A DNA stretch of 10,022 nt from Methanomicrobiales archaeon (lineage in GTDB: Archaea; Halobacteriota; Methanomicrobia; Methanomicrobiales; JACTUA01). This document shows positions 1-7,150 of the stretch, piece by piece; position 1 is the first letter of the stretch; the number at the start of each line of letters is the position of its first letter. Below the pieces are notes generated by a model that saw nothing but the letters and a program-made list of their open reading frames with translations, did no database searches and was not told the DNA's origin. Both the position numbers and the translations under genes were made by a program. The DNA is taken from the NCBI GenBank assembly GCA_028678555.1, contig JAJRDF010000101.1, forward strand, positions 1-10,022, read 5' to 3'.

Positions 1-1579
1 CCTTCACGTCCGCCTTCACCGTGAGGAAGACCGGCCCCCGCACGTCCACTTTCTTCTTGGAGTCGGTGATGAACCGCATCGCGTGGTCCGAGATCCGGAG
101 GTTGATGTCGCTGGGGAGCTTGGCCATCTTCACCTGCACGGTGACGGGTTTCCCGCAGGAAGCGGCCTCCTCGATACGGGCGGCAGCCAGCATGGCGACG
201 GCCTCCAGGTACGTGATGCCGGTGGAGACCCCCTCCTTCCGGACCTGCGCCCACTTCTCGGTGTCCGGGACGCCGAGGATCGCGCCCTGGTGCACGAAGA
301 CCTCGTTCCCGCAGGCAGGGCCGCAGAGCTTGGTGTTACTCTCCGGTTCCTCGACAGAGACGGTCATACGGTGCCCGCCCAGGTTCCCTTCCCAGGCAGG
401 AAAGGCGCAGGGGCCGGGGGCAGTGGCATGGGCCGCCGCCGTCTCCCGGATGGCGAGGGCCAGCCTCCGGCCTTCGGCCGTCCGGGGCTCCTCCTTCAGG
501 TGCACGCTTGCCGCGATCTCCCGGTCTGTGAGAGGCGCCGGGAAGAACTGGGGATGCGAGAGCATGCGCAGGTCCTCGGAGGCATGCAGGATCATGGCCA
601 GGCGCTCCACCCCGAGACCCAGGTTCATCACGGGAATGCCGATCCCGTACTCTCCCAGTGCTGCCGGCGAGTACATGCCAAAGGTGGCCACCTCCACCCA
701 CCCCTTCATCGGGTGGCGGGCATAGACCTCGGTCTGGGAACCGGGCATGTAGTACTTGGACCGCTTCTCGTCCGGCCGGAACTGGAAGTCCGTGAAACCG
801 AAGGCGGAGAGGAGCGCCTCGGAGACGGCCATCCCCGCGTCGTTCGTCACGTCCTCTCCGGCCACCACGCACGAGGCGGAGTGGTAGGTCATGAGCCGGG
901 TGGGCCCCTCCTCCTGCTCGCGGCGGAAACAGCGGTCCACGGAGAAGAGCCGGATGGGGTGGGGACGGTGCTGCCAGCAGGCCCCGAGGGAGAGGAACCA
1001 GCCGCTGGTCATGTGGCTGCGCAGGGTCCGGCGGGTGGACTCGGGCGAGAGGGACCGGAACTCGGGGAAGACGGTGTCCAGGATCCGCACGACGGTGGCG
1101 TCGTCCGCGGCGAGGACCACGGCGATGGCGTGGACCAGGTCGTCCCCCTCCACGGTCCCCTTCTTGTAGCCGTGGAGGGTCTCCTTCAGCCCTGCTTCGG
1201 CCTCCGCTGTAACCGGCCGGCCCAGGATCCCGCCAATGGCATCCAGCCGGTCCCGGGCGATCCCGATGTTTGGGCGGGGGAGCCCGGCCAGGTAGAAGAC
1301 CCGGTCCAGGACAGCCATCGCCTCGGGCCCGAACTGCCGGTACACGTCCTGCTCGTCCACGATCACCGGGTTCTCGGCCTCGTCAAATCCCAGGGAGAGG
1401 TAGGTCTCCCGGAGACGCCGGATGGTGTCAAAGACCGGGTGTGCCTTTCCTCTCCCGTACCGGAGCCGTGGATACCGGTCCCCGGACCCGGCGGGGGAGA
1501 GCACATCGGGACCTGCGTGCCAGGCCGCCTCGAAATCTTTCCGGGACCGCTCCTTCCACTCCGATGGATCGAACTTCAT
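1..1579 (-). CDS. sepS: O-phosphoserine--tRNA(Cys) ligase (SepRS), C-terminus cut by window edge
   Basis: SepRS charges tRNA-Cys with O-phosphoserine, which SepCysS then converts to Cys-tRNA-Cys; this is the indirect cysteine route of methanogens. I read 526 codons from the ATG at 1577-1579 with no stop before the edge. Family members are about 535 residues, so only a few are missing. It is a class II synthetase: TLRSHMTSGWF at residues 185-195, motif 2 FRRE at 218-221, TYHSAS at 231-236 and motif 3 GLGVERLAM at 321-329. From memory of the Methanococcus maripaludis enzyme, Thr191, Ser234 and Ser236 correspond to the residues that contact the substrate phosphate. The C-terminal part (about 400-526, ending in VDVRGPVFLTVKADVK) matches the tRNA-binding region of the family. 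The start overlaps the taw1 stop as ATGA, with GGGTGG just upstream, so it is the last visible gene of the prf1-argS-taw1-sepS operon. It has been easy to miss because it lacks a stop in the window. Confidence 0.95.
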   Translation of the reverse strand, partial: MKFDPSEWKERSRKDFEAAWHAGPDVLSPAGSGDRYPRLRYGRGKAHPVFDTIRRLRETYLSLGFDEAENPVIVDEQDVYRQFGPEAMAVLDRVFYLAGLPRPNIGIARDRLDAIGGILGRPVTAEAEAGLKETLHGYKKGTVEGDDLVHAIAVVLAADDATVVRILDTVFPEFRSLSPESTRRTLRSHMTSGWFLSLGACWQHRPHPIRLFSVDRCFRREQEEGPTRLMTYHSASCVVAGEDVTNDAGMAVSEALLSAFGFTDFQFRPDEKRSKYYMPGSQTEVYARHPMKGWVEVATFGMYSPAALGEYGIGIPVMNLGLGVERLAMILHASEDLRMLSHPQFFPAPLTDREIAASVHLKEEPRTAEGRRLALAIRETAAAHATAPGPCAFPAWEGNLGGHRMTVSVEEPESNTKLCGPACGNEVFVHQGAILGVPDTEKWAQVRKEGVSTGITYLEAVAMLAAARIEEAASCGKPVTVQVKMAKLPSDINLRISDHAMRFITDSKKKVDVRGPVFLTVKADVK

Positions 1580-2472
1580 GCCACCCGCTCCATGCAGACA
1601 ACCCGGCTGGCCCGGTTCTCGTCCCGGATCCGATAGTCTGCGTGCTCCTGCAGCGTTTCGGCAAACGCCCTGACGTGCCCGTGCTCCGGCATGTGCTCCC
1701 TCTGCAATCGTGTTCTACTGTATCCCAGATACATGTATCCCTTCACCTCCACGAACCGGGCACCGGATCCCTGGAGGAGGGCCCCGTACCGCTCCGGGGA
1801 ATGGTCGTTCCAGCCCTGTACCAGGGTGATCCGGATCGCCGACCGCCGGGTCCCCAGCAGGTGCAGGCTCTCCTGCAGCCGTTCCCAGGAACCCTCCTCC
1901 TTCGGCCGGCAGAGCCTGCAGTACGTCTCCTCATCCGGGGCAGAGAGGGAGACATAAAGCTGGAACGGGCGGCACCGGGCCAGCACCTCCGGCCGGGTCC
2001 CGTTGGAGACGAGAAACGTGGTGAACCCCCGGGCGTCCAGGAGGTCCACGAATTCGGGGAGCCGTGAGTAGAGGGTGGGCTCTCCCGAGAGGGAGATGGC
2101 CACGTGACGGGGGTCGAGGGCCTCCCGGAACCGCTCCGGGGTCACCCCTGCCACCGGCTTGTAGCCGGAGAGGGCCCGCTTCTGGAGGGCTGCCAGGCGA
2201 TCCAGGATCAGGTGAGGCGGGCACTCCCCCTCCTCCGCGGGTTCGTGCTCAAAGGACCTCCAGCAGAAGAGGCACCGCTGGGTGCACCGGAGGGTGGGGG
2301 TCATCTGCACGCACCGGTGGCTCTCGATGCCGTAGAACTGATGCTTGTAGCACTGCTCCCCGCCCTTCAGGGCTTTCACGCACCAGAGGCAGGGTTTCAC
2401 GGCGGCACTGGAACCGGGGGTGACGAACTGGTAGCCCTGGCGTTTCAGCGGGTCACATGGACGCGAGCGCAT
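1576..2472 (-). CDS. taw1: Taw1, tRNA 4-demethylwyosine synthase (radical SAM)
   Basis: Taw1 (TYW1 homologue) condenses pyruvate carbons with m1G37 of tRNA-Phe to form the tricyclic 4-demethylwyosine, the first committed step of wyosine synthesis in archaea. The 298-residue protein is close to the family length of about 300-310. It shows both expected iron-sulfur cysteine sets: C63, C67 and C70 (CTQRCLFC, the CxxxCxxC radical-SAM cluster) and C28, C41 and C54 spaced C-x12-C-x12-C, which in the family bind the second 4Fe-4S cluster. The stretch FYGIESHRCVQMTP (46-59) and the following FCWR are strongly family-typical, and LSGEPTLY carries the GEP element of the SAM site. The ATG at 2470-2472 lies 20 bases inside the end of argS, with GGGGATC just upstream. 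The stop overlaps the sepS ATG as ATGA, which suggests coupled translation. There is no flavodoxin domain, as expected for an archaeal member. Confidence 0.93.
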   Translation of the reverse strand: MRSRPCDPLKRQGYQFVTPGSSAAVKPCLWCVKALKGGEQCYKHQFYGIESHRCVQMTPTLRCTQRCLFCWRSFEHEPAEEGECPPHLILDRLAALQKRALSGYKPVAGVTPERFREALDPRHVAISLSGEPTLYSRLPEFVDLLDARGFTTFLVSNGTRPEVLARCRPFQLYVSLSAPDEETYCRLCRPKEEGSWERLQESLHLLGTRRSAIRITLVQGWNDHSPERYGALLQGSGARFVEVKGYMYLGYSRTRLQREHMPEHGHVRAFAETLQEHADYRIRDENRASRVVCMERVA

Positions 2473-4114
2473 CGATCCCCAGCGTCTCCAGGCACTCTCT
2501 GAGGGTATTCTGCATCCCCCTGACGAGGGTCAGGCGGCGCTCCCGCTGCGGGCTTTCGCTCTTCAGCACCGGCACGTGCTGGTAGAAGGTGTTGAAGAGA
2601 TCGGCGAGACGGTGGGCGTAGGCGGCCAGCAGGTGGGGGGCCATCTGGTCCGCCGCCTGCTCGATGACCGCCGGGAACCGGGCGATCAGCTTGGCGAGCG
2701 CGATCTCCTGGGGTTCAGTGTACCCGAAGGCCTCGGGGAACGGTCCTGCCTTCGCGAGGATGCTGCAGGCCCGGGCATGGGCGTACTGGAGGTAGGGGCC
2801 GCTCTGCCGCTCGAAGTCCAGCGCCTGGCGCCAGTCAAAGACCATGGCCTTCTCAGGCGAGACCTTCACCGTGTCGTACCGGATGGCGGCAACGGCGACA
2901 GACCGGGCTATGGCTCTGCGTTCCTCCTCCCCCAGATCGTCCCTCCGCTTTGCCACCTCCTCCCGTGCCTTCCCCTCCACCTCTGCGATCAGGTCGTCGG
3001 CAGAGACGAACTTTCCTGCCCGGGTGGACATGGAACCCTCGGGAAGGGAGACGAACTCGAAGTGTACGATGGCCGGGGGGTTCTCCCCCATCAGGCGCAG
3101 CGTGGACTGCAGCTGGGCCCCGATCAGCTTGTGGTCCGCACCCAGCACGTCCACCATCCGGTCAGAGTGCCGGGCCTTCCAGACATGGTAGGCCAGGTCC
3201 CGGGCGGCGTAGACGGTGGTCCCGTCGGACCTCTGGAGAATGTAGGGCTTCTGGAAGCCGTGGGCCGAGAGGTCCATCCACACAGTCTCATCCTTCCGGT
3301 ACTCCGGGAGGTAGCGGATCCGCTCCAGGACCCTCCCCACGTCCCCGTTCCGGACAAAGTCGCTCTCCCAGACAAACCGGTCGTGGGCGACCTGCAGGTC
3401 GGTGAGGGTCTTTCTGATTCCCTCCAGGCAGATGGTGACCGCGCTGCGGAACTTTGCGACCGTCTCAGGGTCCCCCGCCTCTACCCGCTGCATCAGCCGG
3501 TCGATCTCCCCGACCAGGGCCGGGTCCGCCTCCAGTTCCCGATTCGCGGCGATGTAACTCCGGGCGATGCGGTCATCCCCCTTGACGGCCGGATCCCCGC
3601 CGCCATAGCGGTCCACCCCCCAGGAAACGATGGCGATCTGCCGGCCCATGTCGTTCACATAGTACTGGGTCTCGGTCCGGTAGCCGGCCTTCTTCATCAC
3701 CCGGGCCAGCGAGTCACCGATGATCGTATTCCGGATGTGGCCCACGTGGAGGGGCCCGTTGGGATTGGCGCTGGTGTGCTCCACCACCACCCGCTCTTCC
3801 TTCCTGGGCAGGGACCCGTAGCCAGGCTTCACCGCGGCCTGGATCGAGCGGTCCAGGTACTCGCTCCCGAAGGTAAAGTTCAGGTAGGGACCCGTGGCCT
3901 CCACCCGGATCCCCATGAGATCCGGGCGTTTTGCCAGGCGGCCGGACAGCTCCTGTGCAATCTCGTGAGGGCGCCGCCGCTCCTTTTTCGCGAGCGTGAA
4001 GGCGACCGTGGACGCGAGATCCGCATGGGCCTCGCCGTCAGTGAGGAGCGGATCGGCACCGCCCGTCTCCTCCCGGATGGCCCGGGCGACCCGGTCCCGG
4101 CTCTCCCGGTACAT
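2453..4114 (-). CDS. argS: Arginine--tRNA ligase (class I)
   Basis: ArgRS attaches arginine to tRNA-Arg in the cytoplasm. I take the ATG at 4112-4114, giving 553 residues starting MYRESRDRVAR, because it lies one base after the prf1 stop (TGA-G-ATG). A longer reading from 4150 would add 12 residues of unlikely sequence and overlap prf1 by 35 bases. Domains in order: an N-terminal Add1-type domain (about 1-100), then the Rossmann catalytic core with the HIGH motif as HVGH at 123-126 within NPNGPLHVGHIRNT. The weak KMSKS equivalent is MSTRAGKFV. The C-terminal DALR anticodon-binding domain begins near SGPYLQYAHARA. ArgRS normally needs tRNA bound to activate arginine. The gene overlaps taw1 by 20 bases at its 3' end. 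The family is certain; only the start is open to a small shift. Confidence 0.95.
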   Translation of the reverse strand: MYRESRDRVARAIREETGGADPLLTDGEAHADLASTVAFTLAKKERRRPHEIAQELSGRLAKRPDLMGIRVEATGPYLNFTFGSEYLDRSIQAAVKPGYGSLPRKEERVVVEHTSANPNGPLHVGHIRNTIIGDSLARVMKKAGYRTETQYYVNDMGRQIAIVSWGVDRYGGGDPAVKGDDRIARSYIAANRELEADPALVGEIDRLMQRVEAGDPETVAKFRSAVTICLEGIRKTLTDLQVAHDRFVWESDFVRNGDVGRVLERIRYLPEYRKDETVWMDLSAHGFQKPYILQRSDGTTVYAARDLAYHVWKARHSDRMVDVLGADHKLIGAQLQSTLRLMGENPPAIVHFEFVSLPEGSMSTRAGKFVSADDLIAEVEGKAREEVAKRRDDLGEEERRAIARSVAVAAIRYDTVKVSPEKAMVFDWRQALDFERQSGPYLQYAHARACSILAKAGPFPEAFGYTEPQEIALAKLIARFPAVIEQAADQMAPHLLAAYAHRLADLFNTFYQHVPVLKSESPQRERRLTLVRGMQNTLRECLETLGIDALASM

Positions 4115-4115
4115 C

Positions 4116-4610
4116 TCAGTACCCCGTCCGGTAGCGGAGGATCGCCGCAACGCCGCCGAACGCGTTGTACAGCATTGCCCCCTCCTCGAAGTCGTCCGAG
4201 ATGATCGCGACCTTGGATCCCGACTTGTCGGCCAGCTGGGTCAGCTCCTCGACGATATCTGTTTCCCCGTCAATGACCATCGGCGTAGTACAGCCCGGGC
4301 AGTTCGGTATCTCGATCTCCTTCAGGTCCACGCCCCCTTCCGAGGTAACTGTTGCCTCGTGGTGGTGGGTGCAGTTCGGGCACTTCATCCGGATTCGGGA
4401 CTTCCGCAGGTGTGACGAGAGGAGGAGCGTGTCCACAGAGCCGGTCTCCAGGTTCTTCCGGACCGACTCCTCGCCGTAGGCGGCGCTCCCGTGTTCCTTC
4501 ACGAGCTCCTGGAGGAACCGGTTCATCACCGCCTTCTCCTTCACGATATCCATGCCCTTCAGGGCGTCCTGTGCCGCGTCCACCAGCTCCGCGAGGCCGT
4601 CCTCGTTCGT
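4116..4610 (-). CDS. prf1: aRF1 C-terminal part, separated from its N-terminal part by a lesion
   Basis: This reading frame holds the C-terminal 164 residues of archaeal peptide chain release factor 1, joining family sequence at TNEDGLAELVDAAQDAL. In the family this is the end of the middle domain linker plus domain 3, which contacts the aRF3/EF-1A-type GTPase partner. Two CxxC pairs (CPNC in MKCPNCTHHH and CPGC in IPNCPGCTTPM) form the small zinc-ribbon-like insertion typical of archaeal aRF1, and the protein ends LRYRTGY. It has no start codon of its own at the joint. The frame stays open upstream only as out-of-frame sequence (to 4727). It is shifted by one base relative to the N-terminal part. 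The TGA at 4116-4118 is one base from the argS ATG. As an independent protein it would have no release activity. The assignment to aRF1 is firm; whether it is expressed is unknown. Confidence 0.85.
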   Translation of the reverse strand, partial: TNEDGLAELVDAAQDALKGMDIVKEKAVMNRFLQELVKEHGSAAYGEESVRKNLETGSVDTLLLSSHLRKSRIRMKCPNCTHHHEATVTSEGGVDLKEIEIPNCPGCTTPMVIDGETDIVEELTQLADKSGSKVAIISDDFEEGAMLYNAFGGVAAILRYRTGY

Positions 4611-5244
4611 TCGCCCGCTCCCCCACCTTCTTGTAGAACTCGTTGATGGCGATGAGCCGGAGGCGCTGGAACCGGACGCTGGACTGCCCCCCCTTTCGCT
4701 GCTTCCCCGGGACCGTGGAGGTGACACCGCTCACCGGTTCAATCCGGTTCCCCCGGAGGAACCCGAAGTAGGCCTCCCGCCGGTCGATGACGAGCAGGCC
4801 GTACACGCTCTTCTCGGTGAGCATCTGCCGGAGGGGATCCAGCTCGAACCGGGACGAGCACCGGTACATGTACAGGTTCAGGGGCTCCGGCGGTTCGATG
4901 ATCGTGCACTCCAGGTCGGTGCGGTCGCCGCCGAGAAGCACGGTCCCGCAGAAGACCGCCATGCCGTGGGGAGGGGGGCGCTTGTAGTACTTGAGCCGTG
5001 CCAGGATCGAGGAGATGGCGGACTGGACGTTGGTCCTCGTCTGCTTGGACTTGATGTTCGCGCACTGCCCGAACTCGTCCTTCAGCTGGTTCGTCACGTC
5101 GAAGATCTGCTTGTCCGGGGGGATGTAGAGGGTGATCAGCTCGGTCCCCATCCCCTCCTTGGCCTCCAGCTTTTCGAGCGTCTTCTTGAACTCGTAGCGA
5201 CGCCGGGCCTCGTCCATCTCCTGCTGCGGTTCTGCCTCGCCCAT
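4270..5244 (-). CDS. prf1: aRF1 N-terminal part (peptide chain release factor 1, frameshifted)
   Basis: aRF1 reads all three stop codons in the A site and triggers peptidyl-tRNA hydrolysis. The ATG at 5242-5244 gives MGEAEPQQEMDEARRR and has GAGGT about ten bases upstream and a TATA box 57 bases upstream. Key motifs are intact: NIKS at 63-66 and YRCSSRF (the YxCxxxF element) at 127-133, both for stop-codon recognition, and the catalytic GGQ at 185-187 within PGKQRKGGQSS. True aRF1 sequence runs to about residue 213 (VGERANE, base 4606). After that the frame leaves the family and reads 111 Arg/Gly/Pro-rich residues, ending at 4270. True N and C parts sum to about 377 residues against about 415-420 usual, so roughly 45 residues after the GGQ helix are absent. 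The start of the prf1-argS-taw1-sepS operon is here. Read as given, the product cannot fold as normal aRF1. Confidence 0.85.
   Translation of the reverse strand: MGEAEPQQEMDEARRRYEFKKTLEKLEAKEGMGTELITLYIPPDKQIFDVTNQLKDEFGQCANIKSKQTRTNVQSAISSILARLKYYKRPPPHGMAVFCGTVLLGGDRTDLECTIIEPPEPLNLYMYRCSSRFELDPLRQMLTEKSVYGLLVIDRREAYFGFLRGNRIEPVSGVTSTVPGKQRKGGQSSVRFQRLRLIAINEFYKKVGERANERGRPRGAGGRGTGRPEGHGYREGEGGDEPVPPGAREGTRERRLRRGVGPEEPGDRLCGHAPPLVTPAEVPNPDEVPELHPPPRGNSYLGRGRGPEGDRDTELPGLYYADGH
4603..4614 (-). other. Junction of internal deletion and frame change in prf1
   Basis: On the minus strand the joint reads GCGAACGAACGAGG. The upstream frame gives Ala-Asn-Glu, which ends the helix after GGQ. The downstream frame, one base off, gives Thr-Asn-Glu-Asp-Gly, which in intact homologues lies about 45 residues further on. 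The repeated GAAC/ACGA units are what remains when sequence between two short direct repeats is lost. Whether the loss happened in the cell or during sequencing and assembly cannot be told from this window. Confidence 0.75.
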
Positions 5245-5300
5245 CCGTCCGAAAACCTCGTCTCCCTGCGGGATTTGTCTTAGAGTCTTGGGGTCCCAAG

Positions 5301-5308
5301 TTATATAA
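5301..5308 (-). promoter_or_regulatory. TATA box (box A) for the prf1-argS-taw1-sepS operon
   Basis: TTATATAA stands alone in the otherwise GC-rich 96-base gap between the Nudix stop (5345) and the prf1 ATG (5244). Archaeal transcription usually starts about 25 bases downstream of box A, which would place the start near 5276 and leave a leader of about 30 bases containing the GAGGT ribosome binding site. I see no clear purine-rich BRE before it and no T-run terminator after the Nudix gene, so some read-through from the que operon is possible. Confidence 0.7.
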
Positions 5309-5344
5309 GCACCGGGCTGCAGTCCGAGGAGGGGGTCTTCTTCC

Positions 5345-5848
5345 TCACCGCAGGCACCGGTGCACCAGGCAGATGGTCTTGGCGTCGCAGATCCGGCCGT
5401 CCAGGGCCATGGCCGCGACTTCGCCCCTCGGGATCCGGACCACCTCGATGATCTCGTCCTCGTCCTTCTGCCCGTCACCAGACGGGGCCAGATCCCGCAC
5501 CTCGAAGAGGTGGAGCCGCTCGGTGGTGAACCCAGGGGTGGTGAAGATGGTGCCCCGGGGGATGAAGGATCCCCCCGCATGGCCAGTCTCCTCGATGAGC
5601 TCCCTCCGGGCCGTCTCCAGCGGGGTCTCCCCGGGTTCCATCGTCCCGGCCGGTGCTTCGTACAGGTACTCGCCGATGGCAAACCGGTACTGGCGGATCA
5701 GCAGGCAGAAGTCCCCGTCCACGGGGAGCATCGCCACGGCGTCCCCCGGGTTCACGATGACCTTCTCCCTGGTCCGGCCGTCGGGGAGCCGGATCACCCG
5801 CTTCTCCACGGAGAGACGCTTCCCCCGGTAGATCTCCATCTCACTCAT
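5345..5848 (-). CDS. Nudix hydrolase, ADP-ribose pyrophosphatase-like
   Basis: A 167-residue Nudix protein that probably splits ADP-ribose or a related nucleoside diphosphate derivative into AMP and a phosphorylated sugar. The complete Nudix box runs from G68 to H90: G-x5-E74-x7-R82-E83-L-I-E86-E87-T-G89, the Mg-binding helix-loop-helix. TPGFTTE at 104-110, about 15 residues after the box, resembles the proline-containing element used to recognise ADP-ribose pyrophosphatases, and LIRQYRF near 50-56 is also typical of that subgroup. Two starts are possible: the ATG at 5846-5848 (MSEMEIYRGK, overlapping the queC stop by 8 bases) or the ATG at 5837-5839 (MEIYRGK), one base after that stop. I used the first without strong evidence. 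It is last in the queD-queE-queC operon. A link to preQ0 synthesis is possible but not shown; a general house-cleaning role is as likely. Confidence 0.85.
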   Translation of the reverse strand: MSEMEIYRGKRLSVEKRVIRLPDGRTREKVIVNPGDAVAMLPVDGDFCLLIRQYRFAIGEYLYEAPAGTMEPGETPLETARRELIEETGHAGGSFIPRGTIFTTPGFTTERLHLFEVRDLAPSGDGQKDEDEIIEVVRIPRGEVAAMALDGRICDAKTICLVHRCLR

Positions 5849-6542
5849 CCCCGTAGGGGATCGGGTCCGGGACACCCGCCTCCCGGAACGCCTCCCTCCG
5901 GAAGTGGCAGGCCCCGCACCGGCCGCAGGCCCGGTCACTGTTCCGGTAACAGGACCAGGTCTCGCGGTAGGGCACGCCGAGCGCAAGGCCTGTCCTCAGG
6001 ATCTCTGTCTTGTTCATGTGGACGAAGGGGGCCATGAGCCGGATCCGGGTCGTCTCCCGGGTACCCCGGTCGATCACCTGCTGGAAGGCTTCCATGAATT
6101 CCTCCCGGCAGTCCGGGTAGCCGCTGTAGTCGCTGGCCTGGGCCCCGATGAAGATGGCCTCCGCGCCCCGGGCCTCGGCCAGGCTCGTCGCGATGGCCAG
6201 CAGGTTCGCATTCCGGAACGGTACGTAGGTCGCCGGCAGATCCCCGCCCGTGTCCGCATGGTCCTTCACCGGGATCGCACGGTCCGTGAGCGCCGAGGCC
6301 CCGATCCGGGCCAGGTAGCCGATGTCCACCTCGAAGAACTCCACGGCTCCCAGCAGTGAGGCGATCCGCTGCGCACACTGCCGCTCCTTTCCCTCGGTCC
6401 GCTGCCCGTAGTTCACGTGGAGGGCGATGATCCGGTAGCCACGGTCCCGGGCCACGTAGGCCAGTGTCGTGGAATCCATGCCCCCGGAGAGGAGGACCAC
6501 GGCGGTCTGGGCCCTGGCGGCCTGGACCAGGGCGGCCTTCAT
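5841..6542 (-). CDS. queC: 7-cyano-7-deazaguanine (preQ0) synthase QueC
   Basis: QueC converts 7-carboxy-7-deazaguanine to preQ0 with ATP and ammonia. In archaea preQ0 is inserted at G15 of tRNA and becomes archaeosine. The 233-residue protein has the PP-loop ATP-binding motif SGGMDS at 19-24 and NYGQR at 44-48. The family zinc-binding cysteines are C198, C206, C209 and C212 (in CYRNSDRACGRCGAC). PFRNANLL at 108-115 and GAQASDYSGYPDCR at 133-146 are also family-typical. The start is either this ATG (6540-6542, sharing one base with the queE stop as TGATG) or a GTG three bases upstream (6543-6545, overlapping as GTGA); I prefer the ATG. The 3' end overlaps the Nudix gene by 8 bases. Confidence 0.95.
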   Translation of the reverse strand: MKAALVQAARAQTAVVLLSGGMDSTTLAYVARDRGYRIIALHVNYGQRTEGKERQCAQRIASLLGAVEFFEVDIGYLARIGASALTDRAIPVKDHADTGGDLPATYVPFRNANLLAIATSLAEARGAEAIFIGAQASDYSGYPDCREEFMEAFQQVIDRGTRETTRIRLMAPFVHMNKTEILRTGLALGVPYRETWSCYRNSDRACGRCGACHFRREAFREAGVPDPIPYGDE

Positions 6543-7150
6543 CACCGCACCCCCAGGATCCGGTGGAGCTGCAGCTGGAACCGGGCCGGGAGATCCTGGG
6601 TGAGCACATAATCGGCGATGGCCCGGCAGTCGGTCCCGAAGACCGGCGAGAAGAGGATCTCCGCACGGATCGGATGTTCCCCGATAATCCTCCGGGCATA
6701 TTCGCAGTCCTCCTCGCCTGCCACCACGAACTTCACGCTGTCCTCCCCGGTCAGGTGGGCGAGGAGGGAGAGATCGCTCTCCTCACCCGACGAGGGACAT
6801 TTCACGTCCATGCAGATGGAGGCGAAGGGCTGGAACGGCCGGAAATCCAGGGTGCCGTTCGTCTCGATCCCGATGACGTATCCCGCGTGGTGGAGGGCTG
6901 AGAGGAGGGGCAGAAGTTCCCCGGCCTGGAGGAGGGGTTCCCCCCCGGTGATGCAGATACGGCGGCATCCCAGGGCATGCACCTCCGCGAGCACCTCGTC
7001 CCGGGTCCGGTCCTCACCCCCGCTCCGGGCATACCGGGTGTCACACCAGCGGCAGTCCAGGTTGCAGCCGGTGAGCCGGATGAACGTGGTGATGAGCCCC
7101 TGGTCTCTCCCTTCTCCCTGCAGGCTCCGGAAGATCTCAGCGACCCTCAT
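6542..7150 (-). CDS. queE: 7-carboxy-7-deazaguanine synthase QueE (radical SAM)
   Basis: QueE performs the radical ring contraction of 6-carboxy-5,6,7,8-tetrahydropterin to 7-carboxy-7-deazaguanine, using SAM, a 4Fe-4S cluster and Mg. At 202 residues it has the usual length of this small radical-SAM family. The N-terminus EIFRSLQGEG (5-14) is the family signature. The cluster cysteines are C29, C33 and C36 (CNLDCRWC), and TGGEPLL with GGEP at 69-72 marks the SAM-binding turn. The ATG at 7148-7150 lies 14 bases inside the end of queD, and the stop shares a base with the queC start, so the three que genes are probably translated as a coupled set in pathway order D, E, C. Confidence 0.95.
   Translation of the reverse strand: MRVAEIFRSLQGEGRDQGLITTFIRLTGCNLDCRWCDTRYARSGGEDRTRDEVLAEVHALGCRRICITGGEPLLQAGELLPLLSALHHAGYVIGIETNGTLDFRPFQPFASICMDVKCPSSGEESDLSLLAHLTGEDSVKFVVAGEEDCEYARRIIGEHPIRAEILFSPVFGTDCRAIADYVLTQDLPARFQLQLHRILGVR

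Noticed and set aside
83..1636. Long rightward open frame opposite sepS
   Set aside because: It is the complement of a well-conserved synthetase, its product has no recognisable domain, and long antisense frames are expected in GC-rich DNA.
4115..4150. Upstream start for argS adding 12 residues
   Set aside because: It would overlap prf1 by 35 bases and adds sequence unlike ArgRS N-termini; the ATG at 4114 one base after the prf1 stop fits better.
2576..4204. 542-codon rightward open frame opposite argS
   Set aside because: It lies antisense to a complete ArgRS with all motifs and shows no family resemblance; its length follows from high third-position GC.
4603..4614. Programmed frameshift in prf1, like that of bacterial RF2
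   Set aside because: A shift would restore the frame but not the roughly 45 missing residues of the GGQ domain, and there is no stop codon or slippery site of the RF2 kind at the joint.
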